DNA of 64,000 nucleotides, taken from the NCBI GenBank assembly GCA_014656175.1, contig BNBX01000004.1:368290-432289 (forward strand), written 5' to 3'. The position numbers and the translations under genes were made by a program. The DNA comes from Streptomyces werraensis (GTDB taxonomy: Bacteria; Actinomycetota; Actinomycetes; Streptomycetales; Streptomycetaceae). The notes beneath the pieces were generated by a model that was given only the letters and a program-made list of their open reading frames with translations, searched no databases and had not been told where the DNA came from. The first letter of the stretch is position 1. Each line of letters starts with the position of its first letter. This document shows positions 52,884-63,441 of the stretch, one piece after another.

Positions 52884-54659
52884 ATGGCTACACCCATGTC
52901 CGGCCCCGGCCGTCGCAGACGCCGGTTCGCCGTGGCCGCGGCCGGTGCCGCCGTGGCCGTCGGAGCGGCGCTGCTGTCGGCGCCGGCGGCCCAGGCCGCG
53001 CCCGGGCTGCCCCGGCCGAACGTCACTCCGGCGACGGAGTCACCGTCACAGTCCGAGCTGATCAGCCGCGTCGTGAACGCGATGGCGGCGGACGAGGCCG
53101 CCCGGGCCAAGGACAAGGCGCCGCTCAGCACGAGCGGCAAGGCCGGCTCCGGCATCGACCCGAAGATCATCGGTGGCACCACCACCACGATCTCCGCGGC
53201 GCCCTGGATGGCGCAGCTGCACTACTACGACCCGGTCACCGACGAGGGCTTCTTCTGCGGCGGCACCGTCGTCGCGCCGACGAAGATCCTCACCGCCGCG
53301 CACTGCGTCAAGGGCTACAACTGGTACCTGAACGGCGCCGTCGTCACGGGCGCCACCCAGCTGCCCTCCGCGGACGGCGACCTGCACGGCGGCACCGCCA
53401 CCGGTGTCTGGCGGCAGTGGCACAACCCGGCGTACAACGAGGCCGCCATCGACAACGACATCGCGGTGCTCACGCTGCCGGTGCCGGTGAAGGCCACGCC
53501 GCTGCGCATGACGACCGCGGGCGACACCGCGTCGTACAAGGCCGGGACCAACGCCCGGGTCTACGGCTGGGGGCGCACCACCTCCACCACCAACGAGATC
53601 TCCGAGTACCTGAAGACGGCGACGCTGCCCATCCAGTCCGACGCCACGTGCGCCGGCGCCTGGGGCAGCGACTACGTCCGCGGTCACATGGTCTGCGCGG
53701 GCGCGCCGGCCACCGGCAGCGACGCCGGCACCACCACCGCCTGCAACGGCGACTCCGGTGGTCCGCTGGTGGTCAACAACCGGATCGTGGGCGTCGTCTC
53801 CTGGGGCGTCGAGGACTGCGTGGCCAAGGGCGCCTACGGCGTCTTCACCAAGGTGACGAGCTACGTCGGCGTCACCTACCCGCGCGTCGACGACACCGAC
53901 ATCAACGGCGACCACCGCGCCGACCTGTGGGCCCGCAAGAAGTCCACGGGTGTCGGCTACTCCCGGAACTCGCTGGGCTCGAAGTTCGCCGCCCAGGAGG
54001 CGTGGGGCGACTGGAGGGGCGTCAACACCGTCCTCCAGACCGACCTCGACCGTGACGGCTACCAGGACCTCGTCTACCGCACCACCGACGGGAGCGCGTA
54101 CTGGGCGCACTACGTGATCTCCAGCGACAGCTGGGCCACCAAGCGGCTCAGCACCGGCTGGAAGTCCGTCCGCCAGATCGTCACCCCCGGTGACGTGACC
54201 GGCGACTACCTGCCCGACCTGCTGCTGGTGGACTCGGCGGGCGTGCTGTGGACGTACCCGGGCAAGGGCAACGGCACCTTCTCGGCCCGTGTGAAGACGG
54301 GCACGGGCTGGGCCGGGTTCGACGTCATGCGCGGCCACGGCGACTTCACCGGTGACGGCCGCACGGACCTCGTGGCCCGCGTCCGCACCACCGGCGACCT
54401 GTACCTGTACAAGGGCACCGGCAAGGCCGGCTCCGGCTCCTTCACGGGCCGGACCAAGCTGGCCACGTGGAAGAGCACCACGTACAACGCCCTCGTCACG
54501 GTCGGGGACGTCAGCGGCGACGGGAAGGCGGACCTGCTGGCCCGCACCCCGAGCGGCACGATGTACCTGTACCGGGGCACCGGCCGAGCCGCCGCGCCGT
54601 TCTTCTCGGCACGGCTGTCCATGGGCACGGGTTACCAGCAGTACGACGTGCTGGGCTGA
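52884..54659 (+). CDS. Secreted trypsin-like serine protease with VCBS/FG-GAP repeats
   Basis: A 591-residue exported protease. The signal peptide ([20 protein letters not shown], cleavage near AQAAP) is followed by a propeptide of about 60 residues and the mature-type N-terminus IIGGT. The S1 triad is complete: LTAAHC (about 139), DNDIAVL (about 193), CNGDSGGPL (about 290). The C-terminal 240 residues form VCBS/FG-GAP blades ([48 protein letters not shown]), calcium-binding propeller repeats. Role in extracellular proteolysis is inferred. The dyad at 52789-52810 may control it. Confidence 0.94.
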   Translation: MATPMSGPGRRRRRFAVAAAGAAVAVGAALLSAPAAQAAPGLPRPNVTPATESPSQSELISRVVNAMAADEAARAKDKAPLSTSGKAGSGIDPKIIGGTTTTISAAPWMAQLHYYDPVTDEGFFCGGTVVAPTKILTAAHCVKGYNWYLNGAVVTGATQLPSADGDLHGGTATGVWRQWHNPAYNEAAIDNDIAVLTLPVPVKATPLRMTTAGDTASYKAGTNARVYGWGRTTSTTNEISEYLKTATLPIQSDATCAGAWGSDYVRGHMVCAGAPATGSDAGTTTACNGDSGGPLVVNNRIVGVVSWGVEDCVAKGAYGVFTKVTSYVGVTYPRVDDTDINGDHRADLWARKKSTGVGYSRNSLGSKFAAQEAWGDWRGVNTVLQTDLDRDGYQDLVYRTTDGSAYWAHYVISSDSWATKRLSTGWKSVRQIVTPGDVTGDYLPDLLLVDSAGVLWTYPGKGNGTFSARVKTGTGWAGFDVMRGHGDFTGDGRTDLVARVRTTGDLYLYKGTGKAGSGSFTGRTKLATWKSTTYNALVTVGDVSGDGKADLLARTPSGTMYLYRGTGRAAAPFFSARLSMGTGYQQYDVLG

Positions 54660-54684
54660 GCCCGCCGCACGTCCGCAGGACCGC

Positions 54685-54725
54685 GGGGTGGCCCCGGGAA
54701 CATCTCCCGGGGCCACCCCCGTTTT
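54685..54725 (+). terminator. Intrinsic terminator after the protease gene
   Basis: GGGGTGGCCCCGGGA, loop ACATC, TCCCGGGGCCACCCC, then CGTTTT. Fifteen perfect base pairs. Confidence 0.92.
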
Positions 54726-54828
54726 GGGAGACGGCCCCAGTCCTGGCAGACTGGTACGTCGGCCCCGGTTCACGCTCCCGCATCCCGCGGGCGGCGACCC
54801 GGCGCCCTCCCGAAACCTAGGAGACACC

Positions 54829-55050
54829 TTGAAGCGCGACATCCACCCCGAGTACGTCGAGACGCAGGTCAGCTGCACCTGCGGCGCGTCGTTCACCACT
54901 CGCTCCACGATCTCCAGCGGCAACATCCGCGCCGAGGTCTGCTCCGAGTGCCACCCGTTCTACACGGGCAAGCAGAAGATCCTCGACACCGGTGGCCGTG
55001 TGGCCCGCTTCGAGGCCCGCTTCGGCAAGGCTGCCGGCTCCAAGAAGTAG
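54829..55050 (+). CDS. rpmE: 50S ribosomal protein L31, zinc-binding form
   Basis: A 73-residue L31 of the C+ type: CTCGASF and [14 protein letters not shown] supply the zinc Cys residues, and the tail is basic ([13 protein letters not shown]). Zinc-binding L31 is replaced by a Cys-free paralogue under zinc limitation in Streptomyces. The start is TTG 54829 with CTAGGAG upstream. prfA follows on the same strand. Confidence 0.95.
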   Translation: MKRDIHPEYVETQVSCTCGASFTTRSTISSGNIRAEVCSECHPFYTGKQKILDTGGRVARFEARFGKAAGSKK

Positions 55051-55159
55051 CGAGCACCGATTCGCCGGTCCACGGCCGCGTCCCCGCCCGGGGGCAGGCC
55101 GGGACCGGCGTTTTTGGTCGCCCGCCCCTTCACCCCCGCACCAGCAGCAGGAGCCCACC

Positions 55160-56227
55160 ATGTTCGAGGCCGTCGAGGAACTCGTCGCCGAGCACGCCGA
55201 CCTGGAGAAGAAGCTCGCCGACCCGTCGGTCCACGCCGACCAGGCCAACGCGCGCAAGCTGAACAAGCGCTACGCCGAACTCACCCCGATCGTCACCACG
55301 TACCGCTCCTGGAAGCAGACCGGCGACGACATCGAGACCGCGCGCGAACTGGCCGCCGACGACCCGGACTTCGCCGCCGAGGTCAAGGACCTCGAGCAGC
55401 AGCGCGAGGAGCTCACCGAGAAGCTGAGGCTGCTGCTGGTCCCGCGCGACCCCAGCGACGACAAGGACGTCATCCTCGAGATCAAGGCGGGCGCCGGCGG
55501 CGACGAGTCCGCCCTGTTCGCCGGCGACCTGCTGCGCATGTACCTGCGCTACGCCGAGCGCGTCGGCTGGAAGACCGAGATCATCGACGCCACCGAGTCC
55601 GAGCTGGGCGGCTACAAGGACGTCCAGGTCGCGGTGAAGTCCCGCGGGCAGACCCAGCCCGGCCAGGGCGTGTGGGCCCGGCTGAAGTACGAGGGCGGCG
55701 TGCACCGCGTGCAGCGTGTGCCGGCCACCGAGTCGCAGGGCCGCATCCACACCTCCGCGGCGGGCGTCCTGGTGACCCCGGAGGCCGAGGAGGTCGACGT
55801 GGAGATCAACCCGAACGACCTGCGCATCGACGTCTACCGCTCGTCGGGACCCGGCGGGCAGTCGGTGAACACCACCGACTCCGCCGTGCGCATCACGCAC
55901 CTGCCGACCGGCGTCGTCGCCTCCTGCCAGAACGAGAAGAGCCAGCTCCAGAACAAGGAGCAGGCCCTGCGTATCCTGCGCTCCAGGCTCCTCGCCATGG
56001 CCCAGGAGGAGGCGGAGCGCGAGGCCGCCGACGCCCGCCGCAGCCAGGTCCGCACCGTCGACCGCTCCGAGAAGATCCGGACGTACAACTACCCGGAGAA
56101 CCGCATCTCCGACCACCGCGTCGGCTTCAAGGCGTACAACCTGGACCAGGTCCTGGACGGCGACCTCGACGCGGTGATCCAGGCCTGCGTCGACGCGGAC
56201 TCGGCCGCCAAGCTCGCCGCCGCGTAA
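55160..56227 (+). CDS. prfA: Peptide chain release factor 1
   Basis: A 355-residue RF1. The peptidyl-tRNA hydrolysis motif GGQ is in [20 protein letters not shown]; the codon-recognition region lies before it. [20 protein letters not shown] and [20 protein letters not shown] (pieces) are standard. It releases peptides at UAA/UAG. GCAGGAG precedes ATG 55160. The next gene, prmC, methylates its GGQ glutamine. Confidence 0.97.
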   Translation: MFEAVEELVAEHADLEKKLADPSVHADQANARKLNKRYAELTPIVTTYRSWKQTGDDIETARELAADDPDFAAEVKDLEQQREELTEKLRLLLVPRDPSDDKDVILEIKAGAGGDESALFAGDLLRMYLRYAERVGWKTEIIDATESELGGYKDVQVAVKSRGQTQPGQGVWARLKYEGGVHRVQRVPATESQGRIHTSAAGVLVTPEAEEVDVEINPNDLRIDVYRSSGPGGQSVNTTDSAVRITHLPTGVVASCQNEKSQLQNKEQALRILRSRLLAMAQEEAEREAADARRSQVRTVDRSEKIRTYNYPENRISDHRVGFKAYNLDQVLDGDLDAVIQACVDADSAAKLAAA

Positions 56228-56253
56228 CTTACGTAGACAGCCCGGAGGACCAC

Positions 56254-57099
56254 GTGAACCTGCTGCTCGCCGAGGTGGCCCAGGCCACCCAGCGGCTCGC
56301 CGACGCGGGCGTGCCCTCGCCGCGCACCGACGCGGAGGAGCTCGCCGCGTTCGTGCACGGCGTCAAGCGCGGCGAGCTGCACACGGTGAAGGACGCCGAC
56401 TTCGACGCCCGGTACTGGGAGGTCATCGCCCGCCGCGAGGCCCGCGAGCCGCTCCAGCACATCACCGGACGGGCGTACTTCCGCTACCTGGAGCTCCAGG
56501 TGGGCCCCGGGGTGTTCGTGCCCCGCCCGGAGACCGAGTCGGTGGTCGGCTGGGCCATAGACGCCGTGCGCGCCATGGACGTGGTCGAGCCGTGCATCGT
56601 CGACCTGTGCACCGGCTCCGGCGCGATCGCCCTCGCGCTGGCGCAGGAGGTCCCCCGGTCCCGCGTGTACGCCGTGGAGCTGTCCGAGGACGCCCTCAGG
56701 TGGACCCGCAAGAACATGGAGGGATCCAGGGTCGAACTGCGCCAGGGCGACGCCCTGACGGCCTTCCCGGACCTCGACGGCCAGGTCGACCTGGTGGTCT
56801 CCAACCCGCCGTACATCCCGCTCACCGAGTGGGAGTACGTCGCCCCCGAGGCCCGCGACTACGACCCCGAGCTGGCCCTGTTCTCCGGCGAGGACGGCCT
56901 CGACCTGATCCGCGGCCTGGAGCGCACCGCGCACCGGCTGCTGCGCCCCGGCGGCGTGGTCGTCGTCGAGCACGCCGACACCCAGGGCGGGCAGGTGCCG
57001 TGGATCTTCGCCGAGGACCGCGGCTGGACCGACGCGGCCGACCACCCCGACCTGAACAACCGGCCCCGGTTCGCCACCGCACGCAAGGCGCTGCCGTGA
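56254..57099 (+). CDS. prmC: Release factor glutamine methyltransferase
   Basis: A 281-residue PrmC/HemK. The N-terminal helical domain leads to VFVPRPETESVVGWAID, SAM motif VDLCTGSGAIALALA, and the NPPY catalytic motif in LVVSNPPYIPLTEWEYV. It methylates the GGQ Gln of RF1/RF2. GTG 56254 is preceded by CGGAGG. It lies 26 bases after prfA. Confidence 0.95.
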   Translation: MNLLLAEVAQATQRLADAGVPSPRTDAEELAAFVHGVKRGELHTVKDADFDARYWEVIARREAREPLQHITGRAYFRYLELQVGPGVFVPRPETESVVGWAIDAVRAMDVVEPCIVDLCTGSGAIALALAQEVPRSRVYAVELSEDALRWTRKNMEGSRVELRQGDALTAFPDLDGQVDLVVSNPPYIPLTEWEYVAPEARDYDPELALFSGEDGLDLIRGLERTAHRLLRPGGVVVVEHADTQGGQVPWIFAEDRGWTDAADHPDLNNRPRFATARKALP

Positions 57100-57155
57100 C
57101 CGGCACGGCGCATACTTCTTCCCCCCAGCAGCACGTGTACGAGGAGGCCCGCCAC

Positions 57156-57803
57156 ATGGCTCGGCGATACGACACCAATGACGCGACCGACCGCGCGACC
57201 GGTCTGCGCGAGGCCGCGTCCGCCGTGCGCAGGGGCGAACTCGTGGTGCTGCCGACGGACACCGTGTACGGCATCGGCGCCGACGCCTTCACCTCGGACG
57301 CCGTCGCCGACCTGCTCCAGGCCAAGGGCCGCGGGCGCAACATGCCCACGCCCGTCCTCATCGGCTCCCCGAACACCCTGCACGGCCTGGTCACGGACTT
57401 CTCCGAGATGGCCTGGGAGCTGGTCGACGCCTTCTGGCCGGGCGCGCTGACCCTGGTCGCCCGCCACCAGCCGTCACTCCAGTGGGACCTCGGCGACACT
57501 CGCGGCACGGTCGCGGTGCGCATGCCGCTGCACCCGGTCGCCATCGAGCTGCTCACCGAGGTCGGCCCGATGGCCGTGTCCTCCGCCAACCTCACCGGCC
57601 ACCCGGCGCCGGAGGACTGCGACGCCGCCCAGGAGATGCTCGGCGACTCCGTCTCCGTGTACCTGGACGGCGGTCCCACCCCGGGCAACGTGCCGTCCTC
57701 CATCGTCGACGTGACCCGCCCGGTGCCCGTGCTGCTGCGCGAGGGCGCGCTCTCGCCCGAGGAGCTGCGCAAGGTGGTACCCGATCTCGAGGTGGCGAAT
57801 TGA
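57156..57803 (+). CDS. L-threonylcarbamoyladenylate synthase (TsaC/Sua5 family)
   Basis: A 215-residue YrdC-fold protein: GELVVLPTDTVYGIGADAFT, AKGRGRNMPTPVLIGS, FWPGALTLVARHQ, TVAVRMPLHP, PMAVSSANLTGHP. It makes the threonylcarbamoyl-AMP used for t6A in ANN-decoding tRNAs. GAGGAGG lies eight bases before ATG 57156; the longer upstream frame lacks family sequence. The stop overlaps the next start (TTGA). Confidence 0.92.
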   Translation: MARRYDTNDATDRATGLREAASAVRRGELVVLPTDTVYGIGADAFTSDAVADLLQAKGRGRNMPTPVLIGSPNTLHGLVTDFSEMAWELVDAFWPGALTLVARHQPSLQWDLGDTRGTVAVRMPLHPVAIELLTEVGPMAVSSANLTGHPAPEDCDAAQEMLGDSVSVYLDGGPTPGNVPSSIVDVTRPVPVLLREGALSPEELRKVVPDLEVAN

Positions 57804-58477
57804 CGGCCCCTGAGGCGGGGCGTGGCATAGGCAACGAGGAATCCGACGCGGAGGTGACGACCACCTTCGGGTTTCCGCGCGACACCTTCCGCATCCTCCA
57901 CGTCAGCACCGGAAACGTGTGCCGCTCGCCCATCACCGAGCGGCTGACCCGGCATTTCGTGCACCAGCGCCTGGGCGTCCTCGGCGGCGGGCTGATCGTC
58001 GAGAGCGCCGGCACCTGGGGCCACGAGGGCGCTCCGATGGAGGCCCACGCGGAGACCGTGCTGGCGGAGTACGGCGCGGACGCCTCCGGCTTCACCGGCC
58101 GGGAGCTGCTCGACGAACACGTCATCCGCGCCGACCTCGTGCTGACCGCGACCCGCGACCACCGTGCCCAGGTCATCTCCATGGGCCACTCGGCGGGACT
58201 GCGCACCTTCACGCTGAAGGAGTTCACCCGCCTGGTGAACGCGATCGACCCGGCCACCCTGCCGCCCCTGGAGGACGGCCTGGTCATGCGCGCCCGCGCC
58301 CTGGTCCGCGCGGCCGCCGCGCTGCGCGGCTGGCTGCTGGCGCCCACGGCCGAGGCCGACGAGGTGCACGACCCGTACGGCGCCCCGCTGACCTTCTTCC
58401 GGTCCATCGGCGACGAGATACACCAGGCGCTGGACCCCGTGGTCACGGCGCTGACCGGAGTGCCCGCGCGGACCTGA
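57800..58477 (+). CDS. LMW protein-tyrosine-phosphatase-like protein with Ser for nucleophilic Cys
   Basis: A 225-residue protein of the low-molecular-weight PTP fold. The usual signature is CxGNxCRSP, where the first Cys attacks phosphate; here it reads HVSTGNVCRSPITE, with Ser (codon AGC) in that position. The second Cys and the Arg are kept. A later VHDPYGAP resembles the DP general-acid loop. Classic tyrosine phosphatase activity is therefore unlikely without a shifted mechanism. Extra residues at both ends make it longer than the family's 150-160. Starts at TTG 57800 overlapping the TsaC stop. Confidence 0.85.
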   Translation: MTAPEAGRGIGNEESDAEVTTTFGFPRDTFRILHVSTGNVCRSPITERLTRHFVHQRLGVLGGGLIVESAGTWGHEGAPMEAHAETVLAEYGADASGFTGRELLDEHVIRADLVLTATRDHRAQVISMGHSAGLRTFTLKEFTRLVNAIDPATLPPLEDGLVMRARALVRAAAALRGWLLAPTAEADEVHDPYGAPLTFFRSIGDEIHQALDPVVTALTGVPART

Positions 58478-58577
58478 GCGCCGGCGGCGCCCGCCAGGCG
58501 GATGCAAGAACTCGGGCGCGGCGGGACGGGCGGGCCTACATTGGTCGTACGTCAGTGCCGACGTCCGGGAGTCCACC

Positions 58578-59816
58578 ATGACGGTCACCCCTGAGCTCGA
58601 GGCCGATGTCCTGCGCCGGCAGGACCCCGAGCTCGCCGAGGTGCTGCTCGGGGAGCGCGAGCGGCAGGCGACCACGCTCCAGCTGATCGCCGCCGAGAAC
58701 TTCATGTCGCCCGCGGTGCTGGCGGCCCTGGGCTCGCCGCTGGCCAACAAGTACGCCGAGGGCTACCCGGGCAGCCGGCACCACGGCGGCTGCGAGATCG
58801 TCGACGTGGCCGAACGGCTCGCCGTGGACCGGGCCAAGGCCCTGTTCGGCGCCGAACACGCCAACGTCCAGGCGCACTCCGGCTCCTCCGCGGTGCTCGC
58901 CGCCTACGCCGCCCTGCTGCGCCCCGGCGACACCGTCCTCGCCCTCGGCCTGCCCTACGGCGGCCACCTCACCCACGGCTCGCCGGTCAACTTCTCCGGC
59001 CGCTGGTTCGACTTCGTCGGCTACGGGGTGGACGCGGAGAGCGGACTGGTCGACCACGAGCAGGTCCGCACCCTGGCCCGCGCCCACCGCCCCAAGGCGA
59101 TCGTGTGCGGCTCCATCTCCTACCCGCGCCACATCGACTACGCCTTCTTCCGCGAGGTCGCCGACGAGGTGGGCGCCTACCTGATCGCGGACGCGGCGCA
59201 CCCCATGGGCCTGATCGCCGGGGGAGCGGCGCCCAGCCCGGTGCCGTACGCGGACATCGTCTGCGCGACCACGCACAAGGTGCTGCGGGGGCCGCGCGGC
59301 GGAATGCTGCTGTGCGGCACGGAGCTGGCCGAGCGACTGGACCGGGCGGTGTTCCCCTTCACCCAGGGCGGGGCACAGATGCACACCATCGCCGCCAAGG
59401 CGGTCGCCTTCGGGGAGGCGGCCACGCCTGCCTTCGCCGCGTACGCCCACCAGGTGGTGACCAACGCGCGGGCGCTGGCCGCCGCGCTCGCCGCCGAGGG
59501 GCTGACCGTCACCACCGGGGGCACCGACACCCACCTGATCACCGCCGACCCGGCCCCGCTCGGCGTCGACGGGCGCACCGCACGCGGCCTGCTGGCGGCG
59601 GCGGGCATGGTCCTGGACTGCTGTGCGCTGCCGCACGACGACGACCGGGGACTGCGGCTGGGCACCGCGGCCGTGACCACACAGGGCATGGGAACCCGGG
59701 AGATGACGCTGGTCGCCGGGATGCTGGCGAGCGTGCTGCGCGGCGGCACGGACGCCGCACGGGCCCGGAAGGACGTCCGCGACCTGGCGGCGGCCTTCCC
59801 TCCGTACCCCCGCTGA
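58578..59816 (+). CDS. glyA: Serine hydroxymethyltransferase
   Basis: A 412-residue PLP enzyme interconverting serine and glycine with tetrahydrofolate. LIAAENFMSPAVLAALGSPL, KYAEGYPGSRHHGGCEIVD, ADAAHPMGLIAGG and ATTHKVLRGPRGGMLL with the PLP Lys. The usual YYGG appears as HHGG, and sequence is somewhat divergent, so this may be a second glyA paralogue in the genome. ATG 58578 follows GTCCACC; no strong ribosome site. Confidence 0.93.
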   Translation: MTVTPELEADVLRRQDPELAEVLLGERERQATTLQLIAAENFMSPAVLAALGSPLANKYAEGYPGSRHHGGCEIVDVAERLAVDRAKALFGAEHANVQAHSGSSAVLAAYAALLRPGDTVLALGLPYGGHLTHGSPVNFSGRWFDFVGYGVDAESGLVDHEQVRTLARAHRPKAIVCGSISYPRHIDYAFFREVADEVGAYLIADAAHPMGLIAGGAAPSPVPYADIVCATTHKVLRGPRGGMLLCGTELAERLDRAVFPFTQGGAQMHTIAAKAVAFGEAATPAFAAYAHQVVTNARALAAALAAEGLTVTTGGTDTHLITADPAPLGVDGRTARGLLAAAGMVLDCCALPHDDDRGLRLGTAAVTTQGMGTREMTLVAGMLASVLRGGTDAARARKDVRDLAAAFPPYPR

Positions 59817-59940
59817 GCCGTCCGTGCCGCTTCGCGGGCCCGTCCGTGCAACCATCGTCACCACCCGGCAGTCCTCACTCGTATCCGTCCCTCGCTAGGG
59901 TGTGGGGCTGTGAAGGCCAGCGAGATCTGTGGGGAAGCCC

Positions 59941-61296
59941 GTGCGTGAATACCTGCTGACGCTCTGCATCACGGCCGCGGTGACGTACCTCCTGACCGGA
60001 CCGGTGCGGAAGTTCGCGATCGTGGCGGGGGCGATGCCGGAGATCCGGGCACGTGACGTGCACCGGGAGCCCACTCCGCGGCTCGGCGGGATCGCGATGT
60101 TCTTCGGCCTGTGCGCGGGTCTGCTGGTCGCCGACCACCTGACCAACCTCAGCACGCTCTTCGAGAAGTCCAACGAACCCCGGGCGCTGCTCTCCGGGGC
60201 CGCGCTGATCTGGCTGATCGGCGTCCTGGACGACAAGTTCGAGATCGACGCGCTGATCAAGCTGGGCGGGCAGATGATCGCCGCCGGCGTGATGGTCATG
60301 CAGGGTCTGACGATCCTGTGGCTGCCGATCCCCGGTGTCGGCTCGGTCGCGCTCACCCAGTGGCAGGGCACGCTCCTCACCGTCGCCCTGGTGGTCATCA
60401 CGATCAACGCGGTCAACTTCGTCGACGGTCTGGACGGACTCGCGGCCGGCATGGTGTGCATCGCGGCGGCGGCGTTCTTCCTGTACGCCTACCGCATCTG
60501 GTACTCGTACGGCATCGAGGCGGCCGCCCCGGCGACGCTGTTCGCGGCGATCCTCATGGGCATGTGCCTGGGCTTCCTGCCGCACAACATGCACCCCGCG
60601 CGGATCTTCATGGGCGACTCCGGCTCGATGCTCATCGGGTTGGTGCTGGCGGCCGGCGCGATCTCCGTCACCGGGCAGGTGGACCCGGACGCGCTGAAGC
60701 TGTTCGCCGGTTCGGAGAAGGAGGCCGTGCACCAGACGGTGCCGGTCTACATCCCGCTGCTGCTGCCGCTGACCATCATCGCGGTGCCGGCCGCCGACCT
60801 GATCCTGGCGATCGTGCGGCGCACCTGGCGTGGTCAGTCGCCGTTCGCCGCGGACCGGGGGCATCTGCACCACCGGCTGCTGGAGATCGGGCACTCGCAC
60901 AGCAGGGCGGTGCTGATCATGTACTTCTGGTCGGCGCTGATCGCCTTCGGCGCGCTGACGTACTCGGTGAACTCGGCGTCGATGTGGATCGTGCTGAGCG
61001 TGGTGATCCTCTCGACGATCGGGCTGGTGCTGCTTCTGCTGCCGCGTTTCACCCCGCGCGCCCCGCGCTGGGCGGAGGCGTTCGTGCCGCCGCGCTACCG
61101 GCGGGGGAGGGCGTCGGAGGTCGATGTCCCGGAGACCGCCGGGACCGCCGCGGAGGCGGGCGCACAGGGCGTGGAGGGGCCGCGGGAGGCCGCCGCGGGG
61201 GACCGTACGCCGGTGGCGGCCGGTGTCTCCGGCGTCAACGGCGCGAGCGCCGTGGGACCCCGCGCACGCCTGGCCGACCGCTCACGGCCAAGGTAA
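59941..61296 (+). CDS. MraY/WecA/TagO-family glycosyl-1-phosphate transferase
   Basis: A 451-residue membrane enzyme with about eleven helices that moves a sugar-1-phosphate (probably GlcNAc-1-P) onto undecaprenyl phosphate, starting wall teichoic acid or another polymer. Motifs: RARDVHREPTPRLGGIAMF, LIGVLDDKFEI with Asp-Asp, NAVNFVDGLDGLAAG, PARIFMGDSGSMLIG and DRGHLHHRLLEIGHSH. A disordered tail of about 75 residues ends it. GTG 59929 is an alternative start; GGGGAAG lies very close to 59941. It ends ahead of the atp operon. Confidence 0.92.
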   Translation: MREYLLTLCITAAVTYLLTGPVRKFAIVAGAMPEIRARDVHREPTPRLGGIAMFFGLCAGLLVADHLTNLSTLFEKSNEPRALLSGAALIWLIGVLDDKFEIDALIKLGGQMIAAGVMVMQGLTILWLPIPGVGSVALTQWQGTLLTVALVVITINAVNFVDGLDGLAAGMVCIAAAAFFLYAYRIWYSYGIEAAAPATLFAAILMGMCLGFLPHNMHPARIFMGDSGSMLIGLVLAAGAISVTGQVDPDALKLFAGSEKEAVHQTVPVYIPLLLPLTIIAVPAADLILAIVRRTWRGQSPFAADRGHLHHRLLEIGHSHSRAVLIMYFWSALIAFGALTYSVNSASMWIVLSVVILSTIGLVLLLLPRFTPRAPRWAEAFVPPRYRRGRASEVDVPETAGTAAEAGAQGVEGPREAAAGDRTPVAAGVSGVNGASAVGPRARLADRSRPR

Positions 61297-61605
61297 GAAT
61301 TCGCCTAGAGCATTGCCAAGTCGTGGGGGACCTATGGGGCGGAGTTGGGTGCAGCAACCGCCCCAATACCAGACATAAGGGTGCGGTACGCGCTCAGACG
61401 CGCAGGTTCACCCTCATGTGTGACACCGCGCACACCGTTCAGGTAAAGACTGCATCAAATAGTTTGTGATACCGTTCACGAGTCCCCGGAAAGAGCCGAC
61501 GAGCAGCCTTCTGACGGCTCACCGGTGCGGTGAATTCGCACCCGGCCCGGGGGTTTACGCTCGTCCATGACGACACCCTGCCCCCTGAATTGCGGAGTTG
61601 CCGCC
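61297..61605. other. Intergenic region ahead of the atp operon
   Basis: 309 bases with no gene. GGGGCGG-GTTG / CAAC-CGCCCC (61336-61364) forms a bulged hairpin that may terminate the transferase gene. An AT-rich island follows; TTCAGG (61438-61443), 16 bases, TAGTTT (61460-61465) is a weak promoter candidate for atpI. GCGGAG ahead of ATG 61606 is the ribosome site. Confidence 0.5.
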
Positions 61606-62043
61606 ATGCCGTCCAATGACGCCCGGATCCTGGCCCAGGCCGCCGTGCCCACGGCTGCCGTCGGAGCCGTTGCCGCGCTCGTCAGTGGCCTGACGGTCGG
61701 CGGCAAGGGGGCGGTCGGCGCGGTCGTCGCCACCGTCGTGGTCGTCCTCTTCATGGGCATCGGCCTCTACGTCCTGCAGCGCACCGCCAAATCGCTTCCT
61801 CACCTGTTCCAGGCGATGGGGCTGATGCTCTACGCGGCGCAGATCCTGCTGCTGTTCGTCTTCCTGGCCGTGTTCAAGAACACGACTCTGTTCCATCCCA
61901 AGGCCTTCGCGATCACGCTCGTCGCCGGCACCCTCGCCTGGATCGCGGCGCAGACGCGGGCCCACATGAAGTCCAAGATCCTCTACGTCGAACCCGAGTC
62001 GACGACGGACGCGAAGTCCGAGAAATCGGGGCACTCGTCGTGA
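61606..62043 (+). CDS. atpI: ATP synthase protein I
   Basis: A 145-residue membrane protein with four predicted helices (AAVPTAAVGAVAALVSGLTV, VVATVVVVLFMGIGLYVL, LMLYAAQILLLFVFLAVF, AFAITLVAGTLAWIAAQTR). AtpI assists assembly of the c-ring and heads the atp operon. A longer frame begins at 61567 (MTTPCPLNCG) but ATG 61606 has the better context. Confidence 0.88.
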   Translation: MPSNDARILAQAAVPTAAVGAVAALVSGLTVGGKGAVGAVVATVVVVLFMGIGLYVLQRTAKSLPHLFQAMGLMLYAAQILLLFVFLAVFKNTTLFHPKAFAITLVAGTLAWIAAQTRAHMKSKILYVEPESTTDAKSEKSGHSS

Positions 62044-62268
62044 CGGGTAGGGCCGGGATAAAGAGGCATGCACAACCCTGCTATCGTCCGGTGCCAACTG
62101 CGGCATCGCGGGCGCGGGCATCCCAGCTGACGCCTGCTCAATCGCGAGGCGAGATGCCCCCCAGCCGCCCCCACATCCGTAACACCAGTCCCGTGCCGAA
62201 CCGCGGCTCAGCGCCGCGCCGACACAACGAGGTTGCCGTACCTATGCGCCACGCTGAAGGAGCCCGCG

Positions 62269-63096
62269 GTGAGTGCTGACCCGACGCAGGTGCTCGCCTT
62301 CGACACCAACTGCCACCTCTTCGACGGGTGTGGCTTCGCGGAAGTGTCTCCGGGCCTGCACTCGTTCCTGTTCCAGCCCCTGTGGGGCGACGGAGACAGC
62401 AACCTGTACTTCAACAAGACGATGCTGCTGGCGCTGCTCGGCTCGGTGATCATCATCGGCTTCTTCTGGGCCGCCTTCCGCCGTCCGCAGGTCGTCCCCG
62501 GCAAGCTCCAGATGGTCGCGGAGGCGGGTTACGACTTCATCCGCCGCGGCGTCGTCTACGAGACGATCGGCAAGAAGGAGGGCGAGAAGTACGTTCCGTT
62601 CGTCGTCTCCCTCTTCTTCTTCGTCTGGATGATGAACCTCTGGTCGATCATCCCGGTCGCCCAGTTCCCGGTGACGTCGATCATCTCGTACCCGCTGGTC
62701 CTGGCCCTGATCGTGTACATCACGTGGGTCGTGCTGACCTTCAAGCGGCAGGGCTTCGTCGGCTTCTGGAAGAACGTCACCGGCTACGACAAGTCGCTCG
62801 GCCCGGTGCTGCCGCTGGCCATGCTGATCGAGCTCTTCTCGAACCTGCTGATCCGGCCGTTCACCCACGCCGTGCGACTCTTCGCGAACATGTTCGCGGG
62901 CCACACCCTGCTGCTGCTGTTCACCATCGCCAGCTGGTACATGCTGAACGGCATCGGCATCGCCTACGCGGGTGTCTCCTTCGTGATGGTGATCGTGATG
63001 ACGGCCTTCGAGCTGTTCATCCAGGCCCTTCAGGCGTACGTGTTCGTGCTGCTGACCTGCACGTACATCCAGGGCGCCATGGCCGAGCACCACTGA
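62269..63096 (+). CDS. atpB: ATP synthase F0 subunit a
   Basis: A 275-residue membrane subunit forming the proton half-channels. The essential Arg is in LLIRPFTHAVRLFANMFAGH, and the last helices have AFELFIQALQAYVFVLLTC. GTG 62269 is preceded by AAGGAG at seven bases; the frame is open from 62233. The 225 bases after atpI (62044-62268) hold no gene and may include an internal promoter. Confidence 0.96.
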   Translation: MSADPTQVLAFDTNCHLFDGCGFAEVSPGLHSFLFQPLWGDGDSNLYFNKTMLLALLGSVIIIGFFWAAFRRPQVVPGKLQMVAEAGYDFIRRGVVYETIGKKEGEKYVPFVVSLFFFVWMMNLWSIIPVAQFPVTSIISYPLVLALIVYITWVVLTFKRQGFVGFWKNVTGYDKSLGPVLPLAMLIELFSNLLIRPFTHAVRLFANMFAGHTLLLLFTIASWYMLNGIGIAYAGVSFVMVIVMTAFELFIQALQAYVFVLLTCTYIQGAMAEHH

Positions 63097-63151
63097 GCCA
63101 CTGCCCTCCACCTCCCAGATCGTCCGGTGGCCAACCCCCATCGGTCCGTAA

Positions 63152-63400
<249 letters not shown>

Positions 63401-63441
63401 GCCACCAGACCAGTCCAGCCGACTAGACGAAAGGCACTCAC

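Noticed and set aside
61438..61465. Firm atp operon promoter
   Set aside because: TTCAGG/TAGTTT matches consensus weakly; it is mentioned only as a candidate in the intergenic entry.
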